Shown: positions 15,922-23,551, counted from the first letter of the stretch. The stretch is 63,855 bases of DNA from Chloroflexota bacterium (GCA_016875915.1 VGOM01000011.1:1-63855), one strand, 5' to 3'. The notes: generated from the letters alone by a model not told the origin. Numbers and translations: made by a program.

Positions 15922-16689
15922 CTACTTGGGCGGGAGACGGACGGCGGCATCCAGCCGGATGGTCTCCCCGTTGAAGTACGGGTTCTCCACGATCTGGTGC
16001 ACCAGCATGGCGAACTCGGCCGGTCGGCCCAGACGCTTGGGGAAGGGGATGTGCTCGACAATGGCTTGTTTCATCTCAGGGGCCATGAAGCCGGTCAGTG
16101 GGGTTTCGAACACTCCCGGCGCGATGGTGCAGCAGCGGATGCCGCTGCGAGCCAGGTCCCTGGCCACCGCCATGGTCATGCCCAGCAGAGCGGACTTGGA
16201 GGCGGCATAGGCCACCTGGCCGATCTGGCCTTCGAAGGCGGCGATGGAGGCGGTGTTGACTATGACGCCCCGCTCGCCTTCCTCGTTGGGTTGGTTGTTC
16301 TGCATGTGGAAAGCCGCCCAGCGGATGCAGTCGAAAGTGCCGATCAGGTTGAGGTCCACAATCCTCTTGAAGATGTCCAAGTCATGCGGTGCCTCTTTGG
16401 TGATGGTCTTCGAGGCCCAGCCGGTGCCAGCGCAGTTGACCAGGATGTGGATGGCCCCGAACGCCTCGAGAGCCTGGTCAATCCCGGCCTTGACCGTCTC
16501 CGTCTTGGTGACATCGACGATGGCATAAGCGCTGCCGGCCCCCAGTGCCTCGCAGAGCTTGCCTCCCTTGTCCCAGTTCATGTCGGCGATGAAGACCCTG
16601 GCTCCAGCACCGTGGAGCCTCCTCGCGGTAGCTTCTCCCAGGCCGCTGGCGCCTCCGGTGATGAAGGCAGTCCTTCCTTTGACGTCCAT
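15922..16689 (-). CDS. SDR-family 3-hydroxyacyl-CoA / hydroxysteroid dehydrogenase-like
   Basis: 255 residues, classical SDR. The cofactor motif TGGASGLG is at residues 10-17 and D36 after the second strand suggests NAD preference. NTASIAA gives the catalytic Ser, and VAYAASKSALLGM gives Tyr and Lys. Overall blocks (MDVKGRTAFITGGASGLGE, IRCCTIAPGVFETPL) resemble human HSD17B10-type 3-hydroxyacyl-CoA dehydrogenases, so fatty-acid or branched-chain beta-oxidation is a likely role. CAGGAGG precedes the ATG at 16689. An inverted repeat at 16712-16736 may regulate it. Confidence 0.88.
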   Translation of the reverse strand: MDVKGRTAFITGGASGLGEATARRLHGAGARVFIADMNWDKGGKLCEALGAGSAYAIVDVTKTETVKAGIDQALEAFGAIHILVNCAGTGWASKTITKEAPHDLDIFKRIVDLNLIGTFDCIRWAAFHMQNNQPNEEGERGVIVNTASIAAFEGQIGQVAYAASKSALLGMTMAVARDLARSGIRCCTIAPGVFETPLTGFMAPEMKQAIVEHIPFPKRLGRPAEFAMLVHQIVENPYFNGETIRLDAAVRLPPK

Positions 16690-16711
16690 CTGTATATCCT
16701 CCTGATGATGT

Positions 16712-16736
16712 GATCCGCAGGATATGATAACGGATC
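16712..16736. promoter_or_regulatory. Inverted repeat around the SDR promoter
   Basis: GATCCG and CGGATC arms lie 13 bases apart with an AT-rich centre (ATATGATAA) that could hold a -10 box. It is 23 bases upstream of the start at 16689. Probably an operator. Confidence 0.4.
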
Positions 16737-16873
16737 GCCGGGGTTGCGGGCCATTCGAGAGGGCCCGGGGGAGTGACAGGGGTGGCGGTGGTTGACAAGC
16801 AGGTGTGGCTCGTGTAGAAAAGCCCCGTGCGGGACTGCGCAGAGGTTGCCGCCCGTCAGCGGATTGTTGAGAG

Positions 16874-17368
16874 ATGAAGAGGAGCGGACCGCCCGCCATG
16901 CCGGCGAAGCCGGGCTATCTGCTGCATGAGGACACGGCCCCGTGGGACTGGTGGCTGAAGCTGGTCATTACGGGGACCCTGGCGGCCACCCTCATCGGCG
17001 GAATCGTGCTCACCCTGGATGATGCCCCCGACGGCCTGCCTTTGTTGGGGGTCACCGTGTTCGACGCGCTCGTCTTCTATTTCGTGATGCCGAGGAGTTA
17101 CCAGGTGTTCGACAACAGGCTGAGGATCGTGCTGGGGGGGCCTTTCGGGATGGACATCCCACTGTCGAACATCAAGGAGATCCGCGTGGCCTCGGGGTCG
17201 AAGATCATGGTCAACTGGGGGATTCAACTGGCCACGTCTTCACGCAGCGTGATGGAGATCGTCCGGAAGAAGGGCTGGAGCGTGACGATATCGCCGTCGG
17301 ACAGGGAGACCTTCATCCAGCGGCTGAATGAGGCCATCAAAACGGCACGGGGCTTGCCCAAGCAGTAG
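16874..17368 (+). CDS. Two-helix membrane protein with PH-like domain
   Basis: 164 residues. Two adjacent hydrophobic helices (WWLKLVITGTLAATLIGGIV and a second around residues 55-75) are followed by a soluble beta-rich part (YQVFDNRLRIVLGGPFGMDI, NIKEIRVASG) and a C-terminal helix (RETFIQRLNEAIKTAR). This order matches bacterial PH-domain membrane proteins of the YdbS/YdbT type. The function is unknown; roles in envelope stress have been proposed for relatives. It is divergent from the SDR gene at 15922-16689. Confidence 0.7.
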   Translation: MKRSGPPAMPAKPGYLLHEDTAPWDWWLKLVITGTLAATLIGGIVLTLDDAPDGLPLLGVTVFDALVFYFVMPRSYQVFDNRLRIVLGGPFGMDIPLSNIKEIRVASGSKIMVNWGIQLATSSRSVMEIVRKKGWSVTISPSDRETFIQRLNEAIKTARGLPKQ

Positions 17369-17393
17369 TCCGCAAACCCCGTGTTTGAAGCCG

Positions 17394-17591
17394 CTAGTGA
17401 CAGGAGCCGTCGCGCAGTTGTTCGCCGTTGCCGCCACAGCAGCCGGAGCTGTTCCCCTGGCCACAGGCGCGGTCCCAGGGAGGACACCAGCCTGCTCCAC
17501 CGCCGCTGGCTGCATAGACCGTTCCGCCGATGATGCCGAGCATCGCTGCCACGGCCACCACGACAACCAGGACCTTCAGCTTTCTGGACAT
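17394..17591 (-). CDS. Small secreted Cys-rich protein
   Basis: 65 residues, with TGGAGGC before the ATG at 17591. Residues 1-28 form a clear signal peptide (KLKVLVVVVAVAAMLGIIGG, then VYAAS). The mature part of ~37 residues holds five Cys in a Gly/Asn-rich sequence (WCPPWDRACGQG and GCCGGNG, with a final Cys-His). It could bind metal or form disulfides outside the cell. No family recognised. It ends close to the convergent PH-like gene. Confidence 0.65.
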   Translation of the reverse strand: MSRKLKVLVVVVAVAAMLGIIGGTVYAASGGGAGWCPPWDRACGQGNSSGCCGGNGEQLRDGSCH

Positions 17592-17719
17592 TTTGCTGCC
17601 TCCATGGAACCATCCTATGGTGCGTTTTGGGGACTGTCAAACGAGTTTGTGCTTATTCCCGAACGACTTGGGCGCGAGTTGGCGGCGGAGGCGGCCCGGG
17701 GTCCGGCTGCTGAGGGGTG

Positions 17720-17728
17720 TGTTATGAT
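17720..17728 (+). promoter_or_regulatory. Extended -10 promoter of the SnoaL-like gene
   Basis: TGTTATGAT lies 19 bases upstream of the ATG at 17747. The leader would be only about a dozen bases, containing the GGAGG site. Confidence 0.45.
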
Positions 17729-17746
17729 ATCCGCGGAGGTGGCGAG

Positions 17747-18166
17747 ATGATCGGAGCTCTGATTCTGAAGCTGGCATTGCGCGGCGCCATGAACGACCTG
17801 AACCAGCGGCGGAAGGACAAGATCGTGGCCAGTTACACCGACGACGCCTTGATCAAGTACCCCGGCAAGATGTCCGTCAGCGGCATCCGGAAGGGGAAGG
17901 CCGCCGTTCAGGAGTTCTTCGACCGCTACTTCGATCAGTTCCCCCGGGAGAACTGCGTGCTGAAGGAGAGCTACATCAAGAACATCCTGGCCCTGGGTCC
18001 GAGCAACACCATCGCCATCCGCTGGGAGAAGACGATCACCAACAAGGCCGGGCAGACCTTCGAGAACAGCGGCGTGACCGTGATGAAGGTCCGCTGGGGC
18101 AAGGTGGTGGAAATGCTGGAGTTCTACTACGACGTGGAGACGCTGCAGAAGATGTGGGGCGAGTAG
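17747..18166 (+). CDS. SnoaL/NTF2-like protein
   Basis: 139 residues from the ATG at 17747 (GGAGG upstream). The fold is the cone-shaped NTF2/SnoaL type: an N-terminal helix, a strand pair with YTDDALIKYPG, a helix with GKAAVQEFFDRYFDQFP, then strands with TIAIRWEKTI and VTVMKVRWGKVVEMLEFYYD. Relatives include ketosteroid isomerases and polyketide cyclases, but the catalytic residues cannot be assigned with confidence. It is followed 23 bases later by the ERG2/sigma-1 homologue and is probably cotranscribed, which may link both to a steroid- or isoprenoid-like substrate. Confidence 0.8.
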   Translation: MIGALILKLALRGAMNDLNQRRKDKIVASYTDDALIKYPGKMSVSGIRKGKAAVQEFFDRYFDQFPRENCVLKESYIKNILALGPSNTIAIRWEKTITNKAGQTFENSGVTVMKVRWGKVVEMLEFYYDVETLQKMWGE

Positions 18167-18189
18167 GGACACGTTGAAGGGAGGATTGC

Positions 18190-18750
18190 ATGAGCGCCAT
18201 CTTCGATCCCGAGAAGCTGCAGGAGATATGCCGGCCTCACCTCGAGCTTCCCATAGAGCAGAAGCTGGACGCGGTCATCGCCGACATCGACAGGGCCTAC
18301 CCGAAGCGGATACGTACCAGGAAGAGGTGGGTCTTCTCCATCGCGGGCAGCGTCGCCGGTCAGTTGACCCTGCTCTACGGCTCGCTCTCGGAGTACCTGC
18401 TCATCGTGGGCTTTCCGGTGGGCACCGAGGGGTACTCCGGGCGCTTCGCGCCCCGCATCTGGGACGTGATGCTGGCGGGCGAGATGACCACCTATACCCT
18501 GGGCCAGCTCACGCCGACGCTGTATCTACCGGGCGATATGGCCTTTCTGAAGAGCGGCACCGACAAGGGCGTGGCCATGAAGCCGAATACCTGGATGCTG
18601 GAGTACGCCCGGGGCTTCATCGCCCAGGCCATGCCCATGGGGATACTGGCCAACAGCCTGATCACCCTGGACTTCCGCAGCGTGCGGCACCAGTTCATCG
18701 ACTACACCAAGATCTGCGTCCGGGAGATGCTCCGGGGGCACTTCGTGTGA
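18190..18750 (+). CDS. ERG2 / sigma-1 receptor family protein (bacterial)
   Basis: 186 residues. The core matches the eukaryotic C-8 sterol isomerase (ERG2) and sigma-1 receptor family: RWVFSIAGSVAGQ, LYGSLSEYLLI, GTEGYSGR, LYLPGDM and NTWMLEYARGFI. The two acidic residues essential for ligand binding in human sigma-1 (Asp126, Glu172) align with Asp92 and Glu138 here. The N-terminal transmembrane helix of the human receptor is absent. The C-terminal membrane-associated helices are present. GGGAGG precedes the ATG. The likely role is isomerisation or binding of a sterol-, hopanoid- or isoprenoid-like lipid; the substrate is unknown. Confidence 0.85.
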   Translation: MSAIFDPEKLQEICRPHLELPIEQKLDAVIADIDRAYPKRIRTRKRWVFSIAGSVAGQLTLLYGSLSEYLLIVGFPVGTEGYSGRFAPRIWDVMLAGEMTTYTLGQLTPTLYLPGDMAFLKSGTDKGVAMKPNTWMLEYARGFIAQAMPMGILANSLITLDFRSVRHQFIDYTKICVREMLRGHFV

Positions 18751-18756
18751 GGAAGG

Positions 18757-19083
18757 CTAGAGGCTGACCTGGATGGAGCCGCCTTCGACCCTGACCTCGT
18801 AGGTGGGCACGGCCCTGGCGCGGAACTTGAGGAAGACGATCTTCGGTCCGGTGACGCACTCCCCCGTGGTCACGTCGAAGACCGAGCCGTGCCTGGGGCA
18901 GGTGACCAGCTTGCCCTCCACTCTGCCCTTCGAGAGCTCGCCGTTCATGTGGCTGCACCTGCCGCCGATGCCGTGGAGCTTCCCCTCGTAGTTCACCACC
19001 AGGACCTCTTTGCCCTGGACCTTGAACAGCCTCATCTGACCCGACGGCACGTCGTCTGCTTTGGCAACTTCAACGAAAGCCAT
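18757..19083 (-). CDS. Rieske-type [2Fe-2S] ferredoxin
   Basis: 108 residues. Cluster ligands are Cys43 and His45 (CSH) and Cys62 and His65 (CPRH), the Rieske pattern in which two Cys and two His hold a [2Fe-2S] cluster. The length fits the small soluble ferredoxins that feed electrons to ring-hydroxylating or other oxygenases, or act in anaerobes with unknown partners. AAGGAGG precedes the ATG. It is convergent with the ERG2-like gene and has its own promoter at 19152-19160. Confidence 0.92.
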   Translation of the reverse strand: MAFVEVAKADDVPSGQMRLFKVQGKEVLVVNYEGKLHGIGGRCSHMNGELSKGRVEGKLVTCPRHGSVFDVTTGECVTGPKIVFLKFRARAVPTYEVRVEGGSIQVSL

Positions 19084-19151
19084 GCCCCGCCTCCTTCTTC
19101 AGCTTCAGCGCGTCCCGACGGCACGCAGTGCGACTGAATGGGCCCAGGTAG

Positions 19152-19160
19152 ATTGTATCA
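19152..19160 (-). promoter_or_regulatory. Extended -10 promoter of the Rieske gene
   Basis: The minus strand reads TGATACAAT, about 70 bases before the start at 19083. No -35 box is seen. Confidence 0.5.
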
Positions 19161-19196
19161 CATGAGTGGCTGCCCGGATCGGCGGACGCCTAGTGT

Positions 19197-19280
19197 AGTG
19201 CTTCGCAGATGTCGTTGTGTGTAGTTGTGCTACGCCACCCCAGCCCTGGATCCACCTCGGGCGGATGACATCGGCGTCGG
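19197..19280 (+). repeat. Dispersed intergenic repeat, copy 2 (84 bp)
   Basis: The same orientation and length as the copy at 890-973. The central CACCCCAGCCCTGGATCC and the right-hand GGCGGATGACATCG are identical. It fills most of the 270-base gap between the Rieske gene and the activator ATPase genes, which holds no other gene. Confidence 0.75.
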
Positions 19281-19354
19281 GTCGGTCTGCCTCAGGCAGA
19301 CGACACCCACCCAACATATGGCAGTCAGGCTAGCGTAGTGTTGGAAGGACAACA

Positions 19355-20161
19355 CTAGCTGCGCGTCCTGGCCCTGTCCGCGGCAAAGAGGGCGGCGCCG
19401 ATGGCGCCGACAAGCTGGGGGTCCTCGGGGAAGCGGACCATCTCCGTCCCGAGTTCCCGCTCCAGGCACTTGAGCAGTCCCACGTTCTTGGCCATGCCAC
19501 CGGTGAAGGCGATGTCCTTCTCCACGTCGAGTTCACGGACCAAGGGCAGGATCTGCAGGGCGGTGATCTCGTTGATCCCGGCAGCGATGTCCGCCCGGTT
19601 CCGGCCTTCAAAGAGGTGATGCCGGATTTCGATCTGGGTGAGAATGCAGCAAGGTTTCCTCAACAGGGCCGGCTCCGCCGCCTGCAGCGACAGCGGGCCC
19701 AGTTCGGAGACGTCAATGCCCAGGCTCTCCGCCGCCACCTCCAGCGCCGCACCCGTCCCGGCAGCGCACTTGAAGTTCATCCGGAAGTCCACCAACATGC
19801 CGTTCTCGTCCACCAGCAAGGCCTTACAGTCCTGCCCGCCGCCATCGATGACCGTGCGCACCGAGGGCACCAGCCAGTGGGCCCCTCTGCCGTGACAGGA
19901 TATCTCGCTGACATTGGCCTGGGCGAAGGGCACCACGTTCCGCCCATAGCCCGTTCCCACGCAGTAGCTGATGGAGTCCCATTGCAGGCCGAGCCGACCC
20001 AGCAGCCCCTCCATGGCGCGTCTGGCCGACTCCGCCCCCCTGGCCCGGGAATTGAGGATCTCCGCGCCGAGCAGGGCGCCATCCTTCATGATAACCGCTT
20101 TGGTGGTCAGCGCGCCGATGTCGCAGCCGGCGACGATCACTCCATCAGGAGACCTAGACAC
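19355..20161 (-). CDS. BcrA/BadF/HgdC-type activator ATPase (second of pair)
   Basis: 268 residues of the ASKHA fold. The phosphate-1 motif is GCDIGALTTKAVI near the N-terminus, phosphate-2 is TVIDGGGQD, and the adenosine motif is AFTGGMAKNVGLL. Cys in NFKCAAGTG and in KPCCILTQ are the expected ligands of the [4Fe-4S] cluster shared by the homodimer or heterodimer. Such proteins use ATP to push low-potential electrons into 2-hydroxyacyl-CoA dehydratases or benzoyl-CoA reductase. The GTG at 20161 overlaps the previous gene by eight bases and has GGAGAGG upstream. No partner dehydratase or reductase is adjacent. Confidence 0.87.
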   Translation of the reverse strand: MSRSPDGVIVAGCDIGALTTKAVIMKDGALLGAEILNSRARGAESARRAMEGLLGRLGLQWDSISYCVGTGYGRNVVPFAQANVSEISCHGRGAHWLVPSVRTVIDGGGQDCKALLVDENGMLVDFRMNFKCAAGTGAALEVAAESLGIDVSELGPLSLQAAEPALLRKPCCILTQIEIRHHLFEGRNRADIAAGINEITALQILPLVRELDVEKDIAFTGGMAKNVGLLKCLERELGTEMVRFPEDPQLVGAIGAALFAADRARTRS

Positions 20162-20984
20162 GGTGCCTCTCCTCCGCCAGCAGAGCCGCCCCATAGGCGG
20201 CCACCGTCTGGGGATCGATTCCGTCGAGCCGGGTCAGGCCCAGGCCCAGTTTGCGCTCCAGATTGCTGACTACCAGGCTGTTCCTGATCACGCCGCCGAC
20301 CATGACCACATCCGGTATGAGGTCCACCCTGCCCACCAGACCGGCGATCTTGCCGGCTAGCGAAGCAGCAACGCCGGCGAAGAGGTCAAGGACATCATGG
20401 CCATCGTTTGTCAGCGAGATGACTTCGCTCTCCACGAATATGGGACACTGGTTGTTTATGTAAACTGGCTTCTTCGATCGGGCCGCCGACGTGTTCATCT
20501 CGTCCAGAGGCATCTCCAGCACCTTGGCCATGGCGTCCAGAACCATGCCGGTGCCGGCGGCGCAGCGGTCGGTGACCGCCGACTCCTTGATCTCCCCGTC
20601 TTCGGTGATATTGAAGGCCATGAAGCTGTGCCCGCCGACGTCTATGACCGTCCTCGCCCGGGAATTGAGCTGCCGCACCGCTCTGTGCAGGCTGATGATC
20701 TCAGACACTGCGTCATCAGCGAAGGCCACCGCCCTGATTCCCATGCCCGTGGCCAGGCAGAGGGCGATGTCCTCGCGGCGCAGACCTGCTTTGGCCAGCG
20801 CACCTTCCATCGCCCCCACCGCAGCCTGATCGGGGAAGCTTCTGTAGGGGAGGGTCTCGGCGGCAAGTATACGGCTGTTCTCGACGATCACCACTTTGGC
20901 GGTGATGATACCCAGATCACATCCGGCGTATGGCAGCGTCCCTGCTCCTTGGTCGCCGGCCCCGGCACTCCGGGGCTGGCTCAA
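20154..20984 (-). CDS. BcrD/BadG/HgdC-type activator ATPase (first of pair)
   Basis: 276 residues, homologous to the following gene. GCDLGIITAKVVIVENSRI is the first phosphate motif, TVIDVGGHSFM the second, and VVMVGGVIRNSLV the adenosine site. Cluster Cys are in TDRCAAGTGM and NNQCPIF. Tandem unequal copies resemble BcrA/BcrD or BadF/BadG of benzoyl-CoA reductase, where the ATPase is a heterodimer. The start is uncertain: TTG at 20984 gives this length, but AAGGAG lies further in, before TLPYAGCDLG. Electrons would come from ferredoxin. Confidence 0.85.
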   Translation of the reverse strand: MSQPRSAGAGDQGAGTLPYAGCDLGIITAKVVIVENSRILAAETLPYRSFPDQAAVGAMEGALAKAGLRREDIALCLATGMGIRAVAFADDAVSEIISLHRAVRQLNSRARTVIDVGGHSFMAFNITEDGEIKESAVTDRCAAGTGMVLDAMAKVLEMPLDEMNTSAARSKKPVYINNQCPIFVESEVISLTNDGHDVLDLFAGVAASLAGKIAGLVGRVDLIPDVVMVGGVIRNSLVVSNLERKLGLGLTRLDGIDPQTVAAYGAALLAEERHRV

Positions 20985-21155
20985 CTACCATATCACGGCC
21001 CGCTTGGCCCCGCAAGCGTGGCTTCTTTGACAGCTCGAACCGGGCGACAATATGATGTTCATGCACAGGGACTGCAATGCCATGATGAACACTGCGTCAC
21101 GGTCTGACCTCGGGCGGGGCGGCATGCCAGCACCGCCCAATGGTGAACACCCCCG

Positions 21156-22385
21156 GTGAACCCACAGCCGCCGCCAGGCGCCCCGCTCACCCCCGCGGGG
21201 GCCGTCAGCCGTTTCCTCCGTGACAACCGGCCCTTCATCGTCGTCTGGCTGGCCCTGCTCATCAGCATGGCCGGCATCGGCATGGTCAGCCCGCTTCTGC
21301 CCAAGTTCGCCGAGGACATGGGGGCCACCGGCATCTGGATCGCCCTCATCTTCTCCGGCTTCGCCCTGACCGAGGTGCCCCTCATGCCCTTCGTGGGTCG
21401 GCTGTCCGACCGCTTCGGCCGCAAGCCCTTCCTCTTCCTCGGACTGCTCATCTACGCCGTCGCCGCCATCGGCTACTACTGGGCCCCCGGCTACCGCGAG
21501 ATCTTCCTCTTCCGTCTGGTGTCCGGCGTCGGCGCTGCCATGGTTGTGCCCACCTCCTACGCCTATGTGGGCGACCTGGCCCCCCGCGGTCAGGAGGGCA
21601 GGTACATGGGCGTGTTCAATATCGCCCTGGTCATCGGCTTCGGCTCTGGGCCCACCCTGGGCGGACTGGTCCACGATGCCTTCGGCCTCTCCGCCACTTT
21701 CATCAGCATGGCCATCCTCAGCGGGGCGGGCTTCCTCATGGTCCTCCTCTTCCTGCCCACCGACAGGCCCTGCGCCGTTCCCCGTCCTTCGGGCCAGTCA
21801 AAAGGGCTACTGCCAGCCATTCTCAAAGACAACACCATCCGGGCCATCGCCGTCTTCCAGATAGTCGAAGGCCTGACCTATGGGGCGGTCTTCACCTTCC
21901 TGCCCATATTCATGACCAACGTCAGGGGCACCACCCTGGCACAGGTCGGCCTGGTGCTCTCCGCCCGGCAGATGTTCAACGGCCTCCTGGCCTTCCCCTC
22001 CGGCTGGCTGGCCGACCGCCTGAACCGCGTCCTCCTGGTCACCGCGGGACTGAGCATCCTTGCCGTCGGCATCCTGCTCACTCCGGTGGTCGGCGGCTTC
22101 GCGGCCCTCTTCTGCCTCTTCATCGTCGTCGGCATTGCCGAGAGCGTCGCCCTGCCCGCGGGCAACGCCCTGAGCGTAGAGCGGGGCCGGGCCCGGGGCA
22201 TGGGCTCGGTCATGGGGGTCTTCATCATGGCCAACTCGGTGGCCATAGTGGCCGGGTCAACGGGCGGAGCCCTGATCGATTCCTCCCTGGGCATCAGCTG
22301 GGTCTTCTACTCCGCTGCCGGTGCCTGCCTCGCCGGCGTCCTGGTCTTCAACTTCTTCATGCGCCGCCGCCTGCCGGCAGCTTAG
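21156..22385 (+). CDS. MFS transporter (12-helix, DHA1-like)
   Basis: 409 residues with about 12 hydrophobic helices. Motif A is present as GRLSDRFGRKPFLFLGL after helix 2, and a weaker repeat WLADRLNRVLLV occurs in the second half. Helix 5 carries FGSGPTLGGLVHDAFG, the motif C of drug exporters. It probably exports a small hydrophobic molecule in antiport with protons. The start is GTG; no good ribosome-binding site is seen, so the first ~20 residues are uncertain. It lies upstream of, but is separated by a promoter and riboswitch from, the CDF transporter. Confidence 0.88.
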   Translation: MNPQPPPGAPLTPAGAVSRFLRDNRPFIVVWLALLISMAGIGMVSPLLPKFAEDMGATGIWIALIFSGFALTEVPLMPFVGRLSDRFGRKPFLFLGLLIYAVAAIGYYWAPGYREIFLFRLVSGVGAAMVVPTSYAYVGDLAPRGQEGRYMGVFNIALVIGFGSGPTLGGLVHDAFGLSATFISMAILSGAGFLMVLLFLPTDRPCAVPRPSGQSKGLLPAILKDNTIRAIAVFQIVEGLTYGAVFTFLPIFMTNVRGTTLAQVGLVLSARQMFNGLLAFPSGWLADRLNRVLLVTAGLSILAVGILLTPVVGGFAALFCLFIVVGIAESVALPAGNALSVERGRARGMGSVMGVFIMANSVAIVAGSTGGALIDSSLGISWVFYSAAGACLAGVLVFNFFMRRRLPAA

Positions 22386-22399
22386 CTGTCAGAGCGCCC

Positions 22400-22428
22400 T
22401 TGACATGTCTTGATGCCGCCCTTAGAAT
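22400..22428 (+). promoter_or_regulatory. Sigma-70 promoter of the riboswitch-CDF unit
   Basis: TTGACA (22400-22405) and TAGAAT (22423-22428) with a 17-base spacer: a nearly consensus promoter. Transcription would start at about 22435, just before the aptamer. Confidence 0.8.
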
Positions 22429-22438
22429 CGTTCGCAAG

Positions 22439-22524
22439 CCTGGAACAGGCCCGCCGGAGGTGAACAGCCGACGGCGTTGAGCCGGGCTGGTTTGGCAGCG
22501 GGTTCTCGAGCCCGCGGGACTGGG
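22439..22524 (+). ncRNA. NiCo (czcD) riboswitch aptamer
   Basis: The leader of the CDF gene carries the conserved blocks of the NiCo riboswitch in order: AACAGGC after the first half of P1; a P2 stem CGCCG/CGGCG; GAGCCGGGCUG; GGCAGC; a P4 stem GCGGGUUC/GAGCCCGC; and GGGACUGG closing P1. The class binds Co(II) and Ni(II), with Fe(II) also reported, and commonly precedes CDF exporters, as here. It overlaps a perfect intrinsic terminator at 22509-22537, so metal binding would free transcription of the exporter. The assignment is by recalled consensus, not by a covariance search. Confidence 0.8.
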
Positions 22525-22545
22525 TGTCCTGCGGGCTATTTTGTT
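22509..22545 (+). terminator. Riboswitch expression-platform terminator
   Basis: AGCCCGCGGGAC-TGGGT-GTCCTGCGGGCT followed by ATTTTGTT. The 5' arm shares AGCCCGC with the 3' side of aptamer stem P4, so aptamer and terminator exclude one another. Confidence 0.85.
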
Positions 22546-22566
22546 GCCCTCTAGGAGGTAGGAGAG

Positions 22567-23526
22567 GTGACCAACGAAAGACGAGAACGAAGAAGCGCCA
22601 CCATCAGGGCTTCCCTGGCAAGGCCGGATACCGCCTCCAAGATCTCCATCGTCGTCATCTTCCTGCTCATCGTTATGAAGGCGGTGACCAGCGTGGTCAC
22701 CGGCAGCATCGGCATACGCGCCGACGCCATTCACAGCACCATCGACCTGGCCGGCGTGGTTGTCGGCTTCCTGGGCATCAGGATCTCCTCGCGGCCGCCT
22801 GACGCCGACCACTCCTTCGGCCACGGCAAGGCCCAGGACATCGCCGGAGTGGTCATTTCCGGGCTGATCTTCTTCGCCGCCGGCGCCATCGCCTACGAAG
22901 CCATCCGCAGGCTGATCTCCGGCGGGGAGTTGGAGATGGTCACGCTGGGCATCTATGTCACCGTGGCCGCCATCGTGGCCAACGCCGTCGTCTCCTGGTA
23001 CGCCTTCAAGGTGGCAAAGTCGGCGGACTCCACGGCGCTGGAGGCTTCAGGGCGGGACATGTTCGCGGACGTGCTCAGTTCCATCGCCGTCCTGGCCGGC
23101 CTGGTCCTGGTCAGGGTGACCGGCAGCAACCTGCCCGACCCCATCGTTTCCCTGCTGGTGGCCGCGCTCATCGCCAGGGCAGCTTTCACTACGGCGAGGA
23201 AGTCGTTCGACGGGCTGATGGACACCCGTCTGCCCGAAGCAGAGGAGGAGATCATCCGGACCTGCATCCGGGAGCACATGGGCCAACTGGTGGACTTCCA
23301 CGAGCTGCGCACCCGCAAGTCCGGGGACCGCCGCCACATCTACCTCCACCTGGTTATGCCCAAGAATGCCAGCGTGGACGAGGCGCACTCAATGTGTGAC
23401 CACCTGGAGGAGGACCTTCAGACGAGGCTGCTGCGGGTGAATGTGGTCATCCACGTGGAGCCGTGCGACGTGGAGTGCCATAACTGCGCTGCTTCCTGCA
23501 CCGTCCGCCAGAGGGACTCCGGCTAG
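22567..23526 (+). CDS. Cation diffusion facilitator (CDF) metal exporter
   Basis: 319 residues. Six transmembrane helices occupy about residues 20-215. The metal-site residues are visible as IRADAIHSTIDLAGV (helix 2, Asp and His) and ALEASGRDMFADVLSS (helix 5, Asp). HSFGHGKAQD is the cytoplasmic His-rich loop. The cytoplasmic C-terminal domain (ELRTRKSGDRRHIYLHLVMP) is the CDF dimerisation fold. It moves divalent metal out of the cytoplasm in exchange for protons. The NiCo riboswitch in its leader indicates Ni, Co or Fe as substrate. The start is GTG after AGGAGG. The C-terminus adds several Cys and His (CDVECHNCAASC), perhaps an extra metal site. Confidence 0.93.
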   Translation: MTNERRERRSATIRASLARPDTASKISIVVIFLLIVMKAVTSVVTGSIGIRADAIHSTIDLAGVVVGFLGIRISSRPPDADHSFGHGKAQDIAGVVISGLIFFAAGAIAYEAIRRLISGGELEMVTLGIYVTVAAIVANAVVSWYAFKVAKSADSTALEASGRDMFADVLSSIAVLAGLVLVRVTGSNLPDPIVSLLVAALIARAAFTTARKSFDGLMDTRLPEAEEEIIRTCIREHMGQLVDFHELRTRKSGDRRHIYLHLVMPKNASVDEAHSMCDHLEEDLQTRLLRVNVVIHVEPCDVECHNCAASCTVRQRDSG

Positions 23527-23551
23527 CGCATCGAGGGGACCGGGGGCCCGA

